64,000 bases of DNA, taken from an uncultured Lachnospiraceae bacterium (lineage in GTDB: Bacteria > Bacillota > Clostridia > Lachnospirales > Lachnospiraceae). Within the stretch, counting starts at the first letter, position 1. Each line of letters opens with the position of its first letter. The notes under the pieces were generated by a model that did no database searches, had not been told where the DNA came from, and was given only the letters and a program-made list of their open reading frames with translations. Location: NCBI GenBank assembly GCA_947382625.1, contig CANDAG010000014.1, positions 1 to 64,000 of the forward strand. The letters are read 5' to 3'. Made by a program: the position numbers and the translations under genes. Positions 52,092 to 60,228 of the stretch are shown here, in pieces.

Positions 52092-53405
52092 ATGGTTAAG
52101 AAAAAAACATGGGCAGGTTTATGCTTGTTTATGATAGGAATGTGGATCTGTACGGTGGTTTCTAAGAGTATGTATACTACCAGGCTCCCGGTGGTGAATA
52201 CGGTATTTGGGGAGGAGAAGTATGTGGAGCATGTGGTGGAGGCAGAAGGGATCGTGGTGGAGGGTGGAAAGAAGGCGGTGTCGGCCTTAAGCGGGCTTAA
52301 GGTAAAGGATATTCTGGTGCATGCGGGGGATAAGGTGGAAGTGGGAGATGTGCTTTTTACCATTGATCTGGATGATCTGAAGGCGATCATGGATGAGAAG
52401 CAGTCAGCCATTCATGAGCTGCAGCTTCAGGTAAATGCAATTGAGCAAAACAAGGCTCTTGCAGCACAGAGAAAGGAGATAGAGGAGGCCCGGGCAAGAG
52501 AGGATTATGATACCACAGCCAGACAGAAGGATACGGATGTAGGACGGGCCATGGACAGGTATGTCCGGGCTTTGGAGGAGCTGGAAAATGCAGAGGGGGC
52601 AGATGAGGAAGAGCAGCAGAGATTAAAGGATGAGCTTCAGAGCGCCGCCTATGAGGAGGCAGATGCCATGCGGGAAAGGGATGCCGCAGTGAAGGAGGCA
52701 GGCAGGGATGTGGAGGATATTCTTATGCCGGAGAACGCAGATGCCGCCCTTTCGGTTTATCAGGCTCAGATTGCAGACCTTAAGGAGGGGCTTTTAGTCT
52801 ATCAGCAGGTTCTTGATGTCCAGGGAAATGTGGCAGCGGAAAACCAGGGAATGATCACAGATATTAATGTGGAAGAAGGGGGACGGGTACCGGATGCGGC
52901 GGCCATGATGATGACAGATGAGAGTATTCCCTGCCAGTTTAAGGTAAATCTTGATAAGGAACAGAAGAAATACGTAGGGTATGGAGATGAGGTTTCCATA
53001 AGACTAGATGGCAGCAGTGCCAGGATAACGGCAAAGATCGACTATCTTTCCGAAAGCCAGTCTGTGCCGGGCGGATATGAAATTCTTTTTGATCTGCCGG
53101 AGGATATGGGCTTTCCGGGGCTTTCTGGTACGATGGAGCATACGGAAATGGGAGAAAAGTACAGATATTGTGTTCCTGCCAATGCTGTCTATGAGAATCA
53201 GAAAAGAAATTTTGTTTATGTGGTGAGGGAGAGGGAGGGCATCCTGGGTTCTGAATATTATGTAGAGGAAGTAACGGTGAAGGTACTGGATTACAATGAA
53301 TCCTGGATGGCTCTGGATGCACCGGCTCTTGACAGTAACAGTAAGATCGTCACTTATGCAGATAAGGAGTTTGGCAAGGGAGATGTGGTGAGATGGGTGG
53401 AATAG
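52092..53405 (+). CDS. HlyD/RND-type membrane fusion (adaptor) protein
   Basis: 437 aa with an N-terminal membrane anchor (about 7-24). The split lipoyl/barrel-sandwich domain is seen as SALSGLKVKDILVHAGDKVE (about 60-95) and, after a long Glu/Arg/Ala-rich coiled coil (about 105-240), as VQGNVAAENQGMITDIN. Beta-barrel and membrane-proximal parts follow to the end. In Gram-positives such adaptors normally work with MacB-type exporters; no exporter subunit is here. The gene may be an assembly or signalling partner of importer 4. Ribosome site CAGGAGG. Confidence 0.85.
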   Translation: MVKKKTWAGLCLFMIGMWICTVVSKSMYTTRLPVVNTVFGEEKYVEHVVEAEGIVVEGGKKAVSALSGLKVKDILVHAGDKVEVGDVLFTIDLDDLKAIMDEKQSAIHELQLQVNAIEQNKALAAQRKEIEEARAREDYDTTARQKDTDVGRAMDRYVRALEELENAEGADEEEQQRLKDELQSAAYEEADAMRERDAAVKEAGRDVEDILMPENADAALSVYQAQIADLKEGLLVYQQVLDVQGNVAAENQGMITDINVEEGGRVPDAAAMMMTDESIPCQFKVNLDKEQKKYVGYGDEVSIRLDGSSARITAKIDYLSESQSVPGGYEILFDLPEDMGFPGLSGTMEHTEMGEKYRYCVPANAVYENQKRNFVYVVREREGILGSEYYVEEVTVKVLDYNESWMALDAPALDSNSKIVTYADKEFGKGDVVRWVE

Positions 53406-53446
53406 ATTTTTAATGATCCAAAGTAGTACAATCCGGATAAATGTGG

Positions 53447-53452
53447 TATGAT
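53447..53452 (+). promoter_or_regulatory. Extended -10 promoter of the exonuclease gene
   Basis: TGGTATGAT (53444-53452) is an extended -10 element 45 bases before the exonuclease start. The -35 region (TAGTAC near 53424) is poor, which extended -10 promoters tolerate. Confidence 0.4.
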
Positions 53453-53497
53453 GCATATAGTTACGGGAAAAATGTTTATTGACAGGAAATTTAGTAT

Positions 53498-54475
53498 ATG
53501 GATTATATCGTATTGGATTTGGAATGGAATCAGAGCAATACAGGAAGAGAGCCTGAGGTTAAGGAAATCCCTTTTGAGATCATTGATATAGGCGCAGTGA
53601 AGCTGGACGGGGACAGAAAAGAGATCGGAAGATATGACCAGCTGGTGAAACCGGCAGTATATAAGCAGATGCACAAGGTGACTGGAAATCTGATCCACCT
53701 TCAGATGAAGGATCTGCAGGCGGGAAAGCCCTTTACAGAGATGATCCCGGAGTTTCTTTCATGGTGCGGGGAGGATTATATTTTCTGTACATGGGGACCT
53801 CTTGACCTGTTAGAGCTTCAGAGAAATATGCATTTTTATCATATGAAGCCTTTAAGTGAGAGCTCTGTCAGGTTTCTGGATGTGCAGAAGCTTTTCAGCA
53901 TCGCCTTTTTCCCCGGGCAAAGCGCGGGTCAAAGGCACAATCTGGAATATGCCATAGATTTTTTTGGAATAGAGAAGGATGTTCCGTTTCACAGGGCTTA
54001 CAGTGATGCCCATTATACGGCGCGGATATTGGAGCTGCTTCCCCGGGAGGTTTTGCTCAACTATTCCATTGATACCTATGTACTCCCCAAAACCAGGCAG
54101 GAAGAGATCCATGTGATATTTCATGATTATATGAAATATATTTCCAGAGAGTTTGAGGATAAACAGACAGCACTGGCGGATTGGGAGGTTATCAGTACAA
54201 AGTGTTATTTATGCCACAGGAATCTGCGCAAAAAAATCCGTTGGTTTTCGCCCAACGGAAAGCATTATTACAGCGTTGCCCTTTGCCCTGTCCATGGATA
54301 TATGAAGTCCAAGATCAGGATACGCAAGTCAGAAAGCGGCAAGGTCTATGTGGTCAAAACCTCCAAGTTTATCAAGGAGGAGGACTTCCAGAAGCTGCTC
54401 CAGAAAAAGGAACAGGCAAAGGAGCTGCATAAGATCAAACGCTGTCCCGCCTCGCGGGCCGGCTTATTGAATTAA
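53498..54475 (+). CDS. DEDDh 3'-5' exonuclease with C-terminal zinc motif
   Basis: 325 aa. The exonuclease domain (about 1-185) has all four acidic residues and the His: D7 and E9 in VLDLEW, D103 in WGPLDLLEL, H165 and D170 in FHRAYSDAHYTA, as in KapD/ERI-1-like nucleases. A second part (about 230-275) carries C236-x2-C239 and C263-x2-H266, a likely zinc knuckle for nucleic-acid binding. RNA trimming is a plausible role. Its last 12 codons are made by the dispersed repeat element B, and its stop overlaps the dacA-type gene on the other strand by 4 bases. Confidence 0.88.
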   Translation: MDYIVLDLEWNQSNTGREPEVKEIPFEIIDIGAVKLDGDRKEIGRYDQLVKPAVYKQMHKVTGNLIHLQMKDLQAGKPFTEMIPEFLSWCGEDYIFCTWGPLDLLELQRNMHFYHMKPLSESSVRFLDVQKLFSIAFFPGQSAGQRHNLEYAIDFFGIEKDVPFHRAYSDAHYTARILELLPREVLLNYSIDTYVLPKTRQEEIHVIFHDYMKYISREFEDKQTALADWEVISTKCYLCHRNLRKKIRWFSPNGKHYYSVALCPVHGYMKSKIRIRKSESGKVYVVKTSKFIKEEDFQKLLQKKEQAKELHKIKRCPASRAGLLN

Positions 54476-54477
54476 AA
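54440..54477 (-). repeat. Dispersed palindromic element, copy B
   Basis: A 38-bp element matching copy A (44907-44944) at 32 of 38 positions. Its inner stem is perfect (CCCGC, loop CTC, GCGGG at 54446-54458). It encodes the last residues of the exonuclease on the plus strand and lies at the stop of the carboxypeptidase gene on the minus strand, so it may end both transcripts. Confidence 0.65.
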
Positions 54478-55989
54478 GAAACGGTTAGACCGGGAGGATG
54501 AGAAATCAGGACCATCCTTCCGGTTTCGTTTACGCAGCCATCTGCGGCGTTTTTTAAAGGACAGACCGGTTACTGAGGCATGACGGCGTCTTACGGTTTC
54601 AGTGCGGCTGCTGCGGAAGCTGTAGCTGCCTGCAAGGGAGCGTATCGTAAATATAGCGATGAGAGCTGCCGCAACGGCGAGAATGATCATAAGCACCAGC
54701 TTGATATTGACGATGATCACATGAGAGTCTGCCTCCTCTTCTATTTCCGGAGATTTTTCTGTAAATTCATAGCCGGCAGCTTCCCGGGGCACAAGATCCA
54801 CAGTGGCAGTCCCCACATAAGCGTCATGGTAGCTGTAATTGATAACGGCAACCTCATCCTCCCGGGCAGTATCATAGGAAATCCGGGAATCCAGTTCATC
54901 GAAGGCGGCTGTCTTGGGCATGATCAGATAGCTGTCCCCATTCAGTGCAAGGATAGGATTGGAGTTCCCGAAAATATCGTTGGAGGTATTAAAAAATCCG
55001 GAGCGCTGAATGGAATATTTGGTTTCGTTTTCTACCACATTCACCACAGAAAAGTTGGTAAATCCATAATCAAAAAGCTTCACGGTATCATTAAACTGTT
55101 CCGGAGATTCCTCTTTCATGACGACACAGATCAGCTTCATACCATTCTGCTCTGCACATGTGACAAGAGTCTGCCGGGCCTGACTGGTAAATCCGGTTTT
55201 TCCCCCTTTGATCCCCTTGTAGGCAATGTCTCCGGTGATCAGCTGATGCTTGTTTCTCTTGATAAAGTCATCAGGCTGGGTTTCGGTAGCCTCGAAATGG
55301 TGGGAGGCCGTATTTCCCATCTTGGAGAGAAACTCATTCTGAAAAAAAGCTCTGGCGATCAGGGCCAGATCATAGGCAGAGGTATAATGGTTCTCATCAT
55401 GAAGCCCATGGGCGTTAACAAAATGAGTATTTTTACAGCCAAGCTCCTTTGCCCTTTCATTCATCATATCGGCGAACCCGTCAAGGCTTCCGGCAATGTG
55501 CTCGGCCACAGCATTGGCAACCTCGTTGGCAGAAGCCGTGAGGATACCGTAGAGGCACTCTTCCATGGGCATGGACTGTCCCGCATCGATCCCGATATGA
55601 GAGCTTCCGGGTTCGATGCTGAAAACAGCATTGCTTGAAAAGGTGATCATCTCATCGATTTTCAGATTTTCTGCGGCAAGCAGGCTTGTCATAAGCTTGG
55701 TGGTACTGGCAGGGTATAGTCTTTCATCGATATTTTTGGCATAGAGGATAACGCCGGTGTTGGCCTCCAGCAAAATGGCGCCCTCAGCTCCGATGGCCGG
55801 ACCGGCAGGCCAGTTTTCAATCTGGTTGGTCTGGATGGGGAGAGATTTGCGTTCTTCTGCCTCTGCCTGAAAGTCTTCAAGGGTAACAGGCTCCGCTAAG
55901 GCATCGATCCCGGAAAAAAACAGGGTGTTAAACACTATTAATATAGAAAAAAAGGCAGATAAGCTCCGCCGGATTTTGTTGGCAGACAT
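54472..55989 (-). CDS. D-alanyl-D-alanine carboxypeptidase (DacA/DacF-like)
   Basis: Low-molecular-weight penicillin-binding protein of 505 aa that trims peptidoglycan stem peptides. Export signal at residues 8-32. The S11-peptidase motifs are S95-T-T-K98, S153-A-N155 and K264-T-G266. The C-terminal part has a membrane helix at about 425-447 and a very basic tail (SFKKRRRWLRKRNRK), a longer tail than in typical DacA, placing the anchor as a true transmembrane segment. The ribosome site is AAGGAG. The promoter lies at 56100-56072. Confidence 0.93.
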   Translation of the reverse strand: MSANKIRRSLSAFFSILIVFNTLFFSGIDALAEPVTLEDFQAEAEERKSLPIQTNQIENWPAGPAIGAEGAILLEANTGVILYAKNIDERLYPASTTKLMTSLLAAENLKIDEMITFSSNAVFSIEPGSSHIGIDAGQSMPMEECLYGILTASANEVANAVAEHIAGSLDGFADMMNERAKELGCKNTHFVNAHGLHDENHYTSAYDLALIARAFFQNEFLSKMGNTASHHFEATETQPDDFIKRNKHQLITGDIAYKGIKGGKTGFTSQARQTLVTCAEQNGMKLICVVMKEESPEQFNDTVKLFDYGFTNFSVVNVVENETKYSIQRSGFFNTSNDIFGNSNPILALNGDSYLIMPKTAAFDELDSRISYDTAREDEVAVINYSYHDAYVGTATVDLVPREAAGYEFTEKSPEIEEEADSHVIIVNIKLVLMIILAVAAALIAIFTIRSLAGSYSFRSSRTETVRRRHASVTGLSFKKRRRWLRKRNRKDGPDFSSSRSNRFF

Positions 55990-56071
55990 AAATAAGCTCC
56001 TTGTTAAATTTATGGGTTCTTACGGGCTTTGCAGCAGATGCAAGATCCTGGGATGAACTGTCATGACTATT

Positions 56072-56100
56072 AGTTTACATTTTGCCGAATCTCTTGACAA
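56072..56100 (-). promoter_or_regulatory. Promoter of the D,D-carboxypeptidase gene
   Basis: On the minus strand TTGTCA (56100-56095) and TAAACT (56077-56072) are 17 bases apart, 83 bases before the start. Confidence 0.6.
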
Positions 56101-56134
56101 GGGTTATTTCCTTAAAGGTTCCTTAAATTTATCC

Positions 56135-56163
56135 TTTCCATCTGACAAAAAATGTTGTAGAAT
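56135..56163 (+). promoter_or_regulatory. Promoter of trmB
   Basis: TTTCCA (56135-56140) and TAGAAT (56158-56163) are 17 bases apart. A short hairpin GGGCA/TGCCC-like follows near 56178-56190 in the leader. Confidence 0.4.
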
Positions 56164-56232
56164 AGGTGGTTGTAATAGGGCAGTTTGCCCGGCAGATTGC
56201 CCGGATAGAGAATAAAAATAAAGGATGAAGCA

Positions 56233-56871
56233 ATGAGGCTTAGAAATATATCGGGAGCCAGAGACGCGATAGCGGAAAGTCCGCTGGTGGTCCATGAACC
56301 GGAGAGCTTAAAGGGAAGATGGCAGGAACGCTTTGGAAATGATCATCCCATCCGGATCGAGATCGGTATGGGAAAAGGAAAGTTTATTCACGAGCTGGCC
56401 GGGAGAAATCCCCGGATCAATTATATCGGGATCGAAAAGTATTCAAGCGTTCTTCTTCGCGGATTGCAGAAGATGGAGGCAGAGCCCTGCTCTAATCTGC
56501 TGTTTATCAGAATGGATGCGGAGGAGATCGGCGAGATTTTTGCGCCGGAGGAGGTAGACAGGATCTACCTTAATTTTTCCGACCCATGGCCCAAGGATCG
56601 ACACGCCAAAAGAAGGCTTCCCTCCAGAGAGTTTCTGGAAAGATATGACAAAATCCTGAAAAAAGACGGCGTTCTGGAATTTAAGACGGATAACAGGGCT
56701 TTGTTTGATTTTGCGCTTGAGGAATTACCGGCAGCAGGATGGGAGGCTCTGAAGGTTACCTTTGATCTGCACCATGAAGAGGAGATGATGAGGGATAATG
56801 TGATGACAGAATACGAAGAAAAGTTCTCATCACAGGGAAATCCCATTTATAAATATATCATTAAGAGGTAA
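56233..56871 (+). CDS. trmB: tRNA (guanine-N7-)-methyltransferase
   Basis: SAM-dependent enzyme of 212 aa that makes m7G46 in tRNA. The SAM loop IEIGMGKGKFIHELA, the acidic IGIEKYSSVLLR, and the family signature LNFSDPWPKDRHAKRRL followed by LEFKTDN are all intact. Length is normal. The start has an AAGGA site eight bases upstream. Confidence 0.96.
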   Translation: MRLRNISGARDAIAESPLVVHEPESLKGRWQERFGNDHPIRIEIGMGKGKFIHELAGRNPRINYIGIEKYSSVLLRGLQKMEAEPCSNLLFIRMDAEEIGEIFAPEEVDRIYLNFSDPWPKDRHAKRRLPSREFLERYDKILKKDGVLEFKTDNRALFDFALEELPAAGWEALKVTFDLHHEEEMMRDNVMTEYEEKFSSQGNPIYKYIIKR

Positions 56872-56955
56872 CAATAATAGAGAAATCCGGAATTCGTTAA
56901 GAAAATGATAAATTATAAAAAGCATATTGCATATAGCTTAAGAAAGGAGTATTAT

Positions 56956-57276
56956 ATGGAACTGAAAATTACAGACAGCAATTTTGAGGCAGAGGTAAAG
57001 GGAAGCGATGTGCCGGTTTTGGTGGACTTTTATGCCGACTGGTGCGGTCCCTGCAAGATGATGAGTCCATTGGTGGCAGACCTGGCAAAGAGCTACGAAG
57101 GAAAATGCCGGATAGGAAAGTGCAACACGGATGAGAATCCAAAGCTGGTAAATGAGTTTAAGATCATGTCGATCCCTACTTTTATCTTCTTTAAGGAGGG
57201 AAAGGCAGTAGAGACTGCAATTGGCGCCATATCTAAAAATGAATTAGAAGAAAAAATTAAACAGGTGTTGGCGTAA
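56956..57276 (+). CDS. trxA: Thioredoxin
   Basis: 106-aa cytoplasmic thioredoxin with the active site WCGPCK in VDFYADWCGPCKMMSPLVAD and the cis-Pro loop SIPTFIFF. The ATG at 56956 follows AAAGGAG; frames to 56905 add 17 unrelated residues. A terminator overlaps its stop codon. Confidence 0.96.
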   Translation: MELKITDSNFEAEVKGSDVPVLVDFYADWCGPCKMMSPLVADLAKSYEGKCRIGKCNTDENPKLVNEFKIMSIPTFIFFKEGKAVETAIGAISKNELEEKIKQVLA

Positions 57277-57289
57277 GCCCACCTGTTTT
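57260..57289 (+). terminator. Terminator of trxA
   Basis: AACAGGTG (57260-57267) pairs with CACCTGTT (57280-57287), with an inner GGC/GCC pair closing a GTAA loop; four T follow. The trxA stop codon lies inside the loop. The T-run is short, so termination may be partial. Confidence 0.65.
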
Positions 57290-57357
57290 CCATTGCGGAA
57301 TTTCAGGCAATAGAAGTTCCTGCAATAGAAGATCAAAAAGAAAGGACATGATAGAAA

Positions 57358-57822
57358 ATGTTTTTGCTGTTTTTTTTAGTCTGGATCATATTTAACGGAC
57401 AGCTGACATGGGAGATCGCCGCATTCGGAGTGGTGATATCCGCTTTGATCTACTGGTTCACCTGCCGGTTTCTGGGATATGACCCAAGAACGGATAAGCT
57501 GTTTTTTAAAAAGATGTTTCAGGTCCTGCAATATGCTTTTATTCTGGTCAAGGAGATCATCAAGGCGAATTTTGAGGTGATCCGTATGATCACCTCCTCC
57601 AGATATGAGATCGAGCCTGCCGTAGTTCGGTTCAAGACAGATCTTAAGACCACGCCGGCCAGGATATTGCTTGCAAATTCTATCACATTGACACCGGGCA
57701 CCATCACCGTATTATTGGAAGAGGATGAATATGTGGTGCATTGTCTGGACAAAAGCCTGGCCGAGGGCATAGACAGCTCGGTTTTTGTCTCAATGCTGAG
57801 AAAGCTGGAAAGGATGGAATAA
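57358..57822 (+). CDS. mnhE: Mrp/Mnh antiporter subunit E
   Basis: 154-aa membrane protein, the first gene of a cation/proton antiporter operon. N-terminal helices (FLLFFLVWIIFNGQLTWE) and the conserved LLANSITLTPGTITV region identify MrpE. The start is the only one giving the full N-terminus, but its ribosome site (AAAGGAC) is about 12 bases away, further than usual. MrpA, first in Bacillus-type mrp operons, is absent here. Confidence 0.92.
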   Translation: MFLLFFLVWIIFNGQLTWEIAAFGVVISALIYWFTCRFLGYDPRTDKLFFKKMFQVLQYAFILVKEIIKANFEVIRMITSSRYEIEPAVVRFKTDLKTTPARILLANSITLTPGTITVLLEEDEYVVHCLDKSLAEGIDSSVFVSMLRKLERME

Positions 57823-57823
57823 C

Positions 57824-58177
57824 ATGGCGACTCTGGAAATGATTTATGAGAAGATGTACATAGCGGTTCTTGTGATCCTTGCGGTCATGCTGTTTGTCTG
57901 TCTGATCCGGGCAGTGAGGGGACCGCGGGTGGCAGACCGGATCGTGGCGGTCAACATGATGGGAACTATGGTCATAGTTATGATCGCTGTTTTGTCCCTT
58001 CTGCTGGAGGAAGGGTTTCTGGTGGATATCTGTCTGATTTATGCCATGGTGAGCTTCCTGGCGGTAGTGGTGATCTCTAAGGTTTATATGGGAGTTTATG
58101 CAGAGAGGTATCAGCGATATCACAGAAATGAGAACAAAGAAAACGGGGAGGGGGTTCATGAACATGGAAATCCTTGA
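57824..58177 (+). CDS. mnhF: Mrp/Mnh antiporter subunit F
   Basis: 117 aa with three membrane helices. VCLIRAVRGPRVADRIVAVN is the MrpF signature between helices 1 and 2. Starts two bases after mnhE and overlaps mnhG by 20 bases. The hydrophilic tail (about 90-117) is longer than in Bacillus MrpF. Confidence 0.92.
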   Translation: MATLEMIYEKMYIAVLVILAVMLFVCLIRAVRGPRVADRIVAVNMMGTMVIVMIAVLSLLLEEGFLVDICLIYAMVSFLAVVVISKVYMGVYAERYQRYHRNENKENGEGVHEHGNP

Positions 58178-58559
58178 ATGGATCCGACTGCTTGCAGGAG
58201 GCGCGCTGCTTTTGAGCGGTCTTATTATTTTTCTGATAGAGCTTTATGGAGTGTTCCACATGAAATATGTGCTTAACCGGATGCATGCGGCGGCTATGGG
58301 CGATACTCTGGGCATCAGCTTTTCTCTGGTAGGGCTTATGATTTTGTCGGGGATTAATTTTACCACCCTGAAAATGATGTTGATCGTTATATTCTTGTGG
58401 TTTGCGTCCCCGGTTTCATCCCACCTGCTTGCAAGGCTGGAAGTGATGACCAATGAAAATCTGGAAAATCACTGCAGGAATTACAGTGATCTTGCGGTTC
58501 TTGAAAAGGAACTGAAGGAAGAAAAAGAAGAAGAGAAGACGGGAGGGGAAGAGGTATGA
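58158..58559 (+). CDS. mnhG: Mrp/Mnh antiporter subunit G
   Basis: 133 aa, three helices, with the MrpG hallmark LNRMHAAAMGDTLGISFSLV. The tail from about 105 is highly charged (KELKEEKEEEKTGGEE). ATG 58158 follows GGGAGGGG; the ATG two codons on is also possible. Overlaps the next gene by 4 bases. Confidence 0.92.
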   Translation: MNMEILEWIRLLAGGALLLSGLIIFLIELYGVFHMKYVLNRMHAAAMGDTLGISFSLVGLMILSGINFTTLKMMLIVIFLWFASPVSSHLLARLEVMTNENLENHCRNYSDLAVLEKELKEEKEEEKTGGEEV

Positions 58560-58918
58560 CATTGTTTCAATGCATCTTGATGGGATTTTTGATCGTGTGT
58601 GCCATATCCGTGAGCTTTTCCAAAAATCTGCTCAATTCCATATTGATCTATATGTCCTACAGTCTGGTCATGTCCGTCATCTGGGTGTGTCTGCAGTCTC
58701 CGGATCTGGCCATTACAGAGGCGGCGGTAGGAGCAGGGGTGACAAGTATTCTGTTTTTTGCCACATTGAAAAAGATACATGCCATTCAAATAGAAAAGGA
58801 TAAGGATAAAGAAGAAAATACCGGTACGATTTCTTTGGAAGAGAGTGTGGAGATCCCCGGTGACGAGAAGAGGGAGGCGGAATATCATGAGCAGGCTCAA
58901 ACCTCAAAAGGAATATGA
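58556..58918 (+). CDS. MbhD-type subunit (DUF4040)
   Basis: 120 aa with three helices. LNSILIYMSYSLVMSVIWVC followed by SPDLAITEAAVGAGVTSILF is the DUF4040/MbhD pattern, in Bacillus part of the C-terminal domain of MrpA. A separate gene for it is characteristic of membrane-bound hydrogenase (Mbh/Mbs)-like antiporter modules. Overlaps the next gene by 32 bases. Confidence 0.88.
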   Translation: MTLFQCILMGFLIVCAISVSFSKNLLNSILIYMSYSLVMSVIWVCLQSPDLAITEAAVGAGVTSILFFATLKKIHAIQIEKDKDKEENTGTISLEESVEIPGDEKREAEYHEQAQTSKGI

Positions 58919-59852
58919 AAAGACAGGGGCGTTTCATTTTTTCAGATGGCTTTCCGGAAGTAAGGATCCTTACATAGGGGAAGTGGAGATGAAGCCCCAG
59001 AAGCAGATAGAGACATCTGTTGACACTATTCTGGACCGGATGGATGAGAGGCAGATGATCCGGGAAAAGGTTTACGAGGATTCACACAAGGGAAAGCTTG
59101 CGGTTTTCCACAGGATTTATGTGGTGTCGGCGATTCTGTTTTGTATTGCACTGGTGGGGATCCTGCTGTATACGGTCTCTTACCTTCCAAGGACGGGAAA
59201 TCCTTCCAATCCGGATAATAATGTGGTTTCTCAGCGGTATATCGAGCAGGGGCTCCAGGAAACCGGCGCTGTCAATATTGTTTCCGGTATGATCCTTACC
59301 TACAGGGCCTTTGATACCTTTGGGGAGACTAATGTGCTTTTTATAGCTACCTGCTGCGTCATGATCCTTTTGATGCTGGACGAGGCGATCCTGAAGAAGC
59401 TGGAGGTCAATCACGGTGACAGGAGTTTTGAACCCAAAAATGATGCGATCCTGCAGGGCAGCGCATTTATCCTTTGCCCGATCATCTTTATTTTCGGGAT
59501 CTACATTATTTTAAACGGACACCTCTCCCCGGGGGGCGGATTTTCCGGAGGAGCCATCTTAGGAGCGGGTTTGATCCTGTATACCAGCGCTTTTGGCTTC
59601 CGCAAAACCCAGAAGTTTTTTGACGAGCATGTCTATAAGATCGCCAAGATCACAGCGCTTTGCATGTACGGGATCATAGGCTCTTACTTTTATATCACAG
59701 GCGCCAACGGCATAGAAAATCATATTCCCTTAGGCCAGCCGGGACATATCCTGAGCGGCGGTATTATCCTGCCTATTGATATCTGCGTGGGCCTGGAGGT
59801 GGCCTGTACCATGTATGCGTTTTATGCTCTGTTTCGGAGAGGAGGGCTTTAA
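58887..59852 (+). CDS. mnhB: MbhE-MrpB fusion subunit
   Basis: 321 aa. After a hydrophilic N-terminus (1-70) comes an MbhE-like region (about 70-165, GILLYTVSYLPRTGN, then IVSGMILTYRAFDTFGETNV), and then an MrpB domain with NGHLSPGGGFSGGAILGAGL. The two are separate genes in archaeal mbh operons and parts of MrpA and MrpB in Bacillus. ATG 58887 follows AGGGAGG. Confidence 0.88.
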   Translation: MSRLKPQKEYEKTGAFHFFRWLSGSKDPYIGEVEMKPQKQIETSVDTILDRMDERQMIREKVYEDSHKGKLAVFHRIYVVSAILFCIALVGILLYTVSYLPRTGNPSNPDNNVVSQRYIEQGLQETGAVNIVSGMILTYRAFDTFGETNVLFIATCCVMILLMLDEAILKKLEVNHGDRSFEPKNDAILQGSAFILCPIIFIFGIYIILNGHLSPGGGFSGGAILGAGLILYTSAFGFRKTQKFFDEHVYKIAKITALCMYGIIGSYFYITGANGIENHIPLGQPGHILSGGIILPIDICVGLEVACTMYAFYALFRRGGL

Positions 59853-59853
59853 A

Positions 59854-60228
59854 ATGGGTGCAAACCTTTTTAATAATTACGGGGAGGCAGTGGCCATGAT
59901 CCTGTTCGGCATAGGATTCGGAAACCTGCTGCTTCAGAGCAATCTGATCAAAAAGATCATCGGTTTGAATATCATGGATACGGCGATCTATCTGTTCCTG
60001 GCGGAAAAAGGCTATATTGCAGGCAGGGTGGCGCCTATCGTGACAGACGGAGTGCAGGATATGGAGGCCTATATCAACCCTATTCCAAGCGGCCTGGTAC
60101 TCACAGGTATTGTGGTGTCGGTATCAGTCAGCGCCCTGATGCTGTCAATTACCATTCGTTTGTATCAGCGCTATCAGACACTGGATCTGGATGAGATTTC
60201 CTTCCGGTTAAAAAAGGAGGGATTGTAA
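59854..60228 (+). CDS. mnhC: Mrp/Mnh antiporter subunit C (NuoK-like)
   Basis: 124 aa with three helices, related to NuoK. IGLNIMDTAIYLFLAEKGY and PSGLVLTGIVVSVSVSALML carry the MrpC pattern. Starts two bases after the preceding stop, and the next gene begins directly after its stop. Confidence 0.92.
   Translation: MGANLFNNYGEAVAMILFGIGFGNLLLQSNLIKKIIGLNIMDTAIYLFLAEKGYIAGRVAPIVTDGVQDMEAYINPIPSGLVLTGIVVSVSVSALMLSITIRLYQRYQTLDLDEISFRLKKEGL

Noticed and set aside
54580-55638. A 352-codon open frame antisense to the D,D-carboxypeptidase
   Set aside because: The minus-strand gene has all catalytic motifs; the plus-strand frame has no ribosome site and no recognisable domain, and is a shadow of codon bias.
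57308-57331. Direct repeat CAATAGAAG before mnhE as a regulator site
   Set aside because: Two 9-base copies 15 bases apart in a short AT-rich gap may be chance, and no symmetry or promoter is placed around them.
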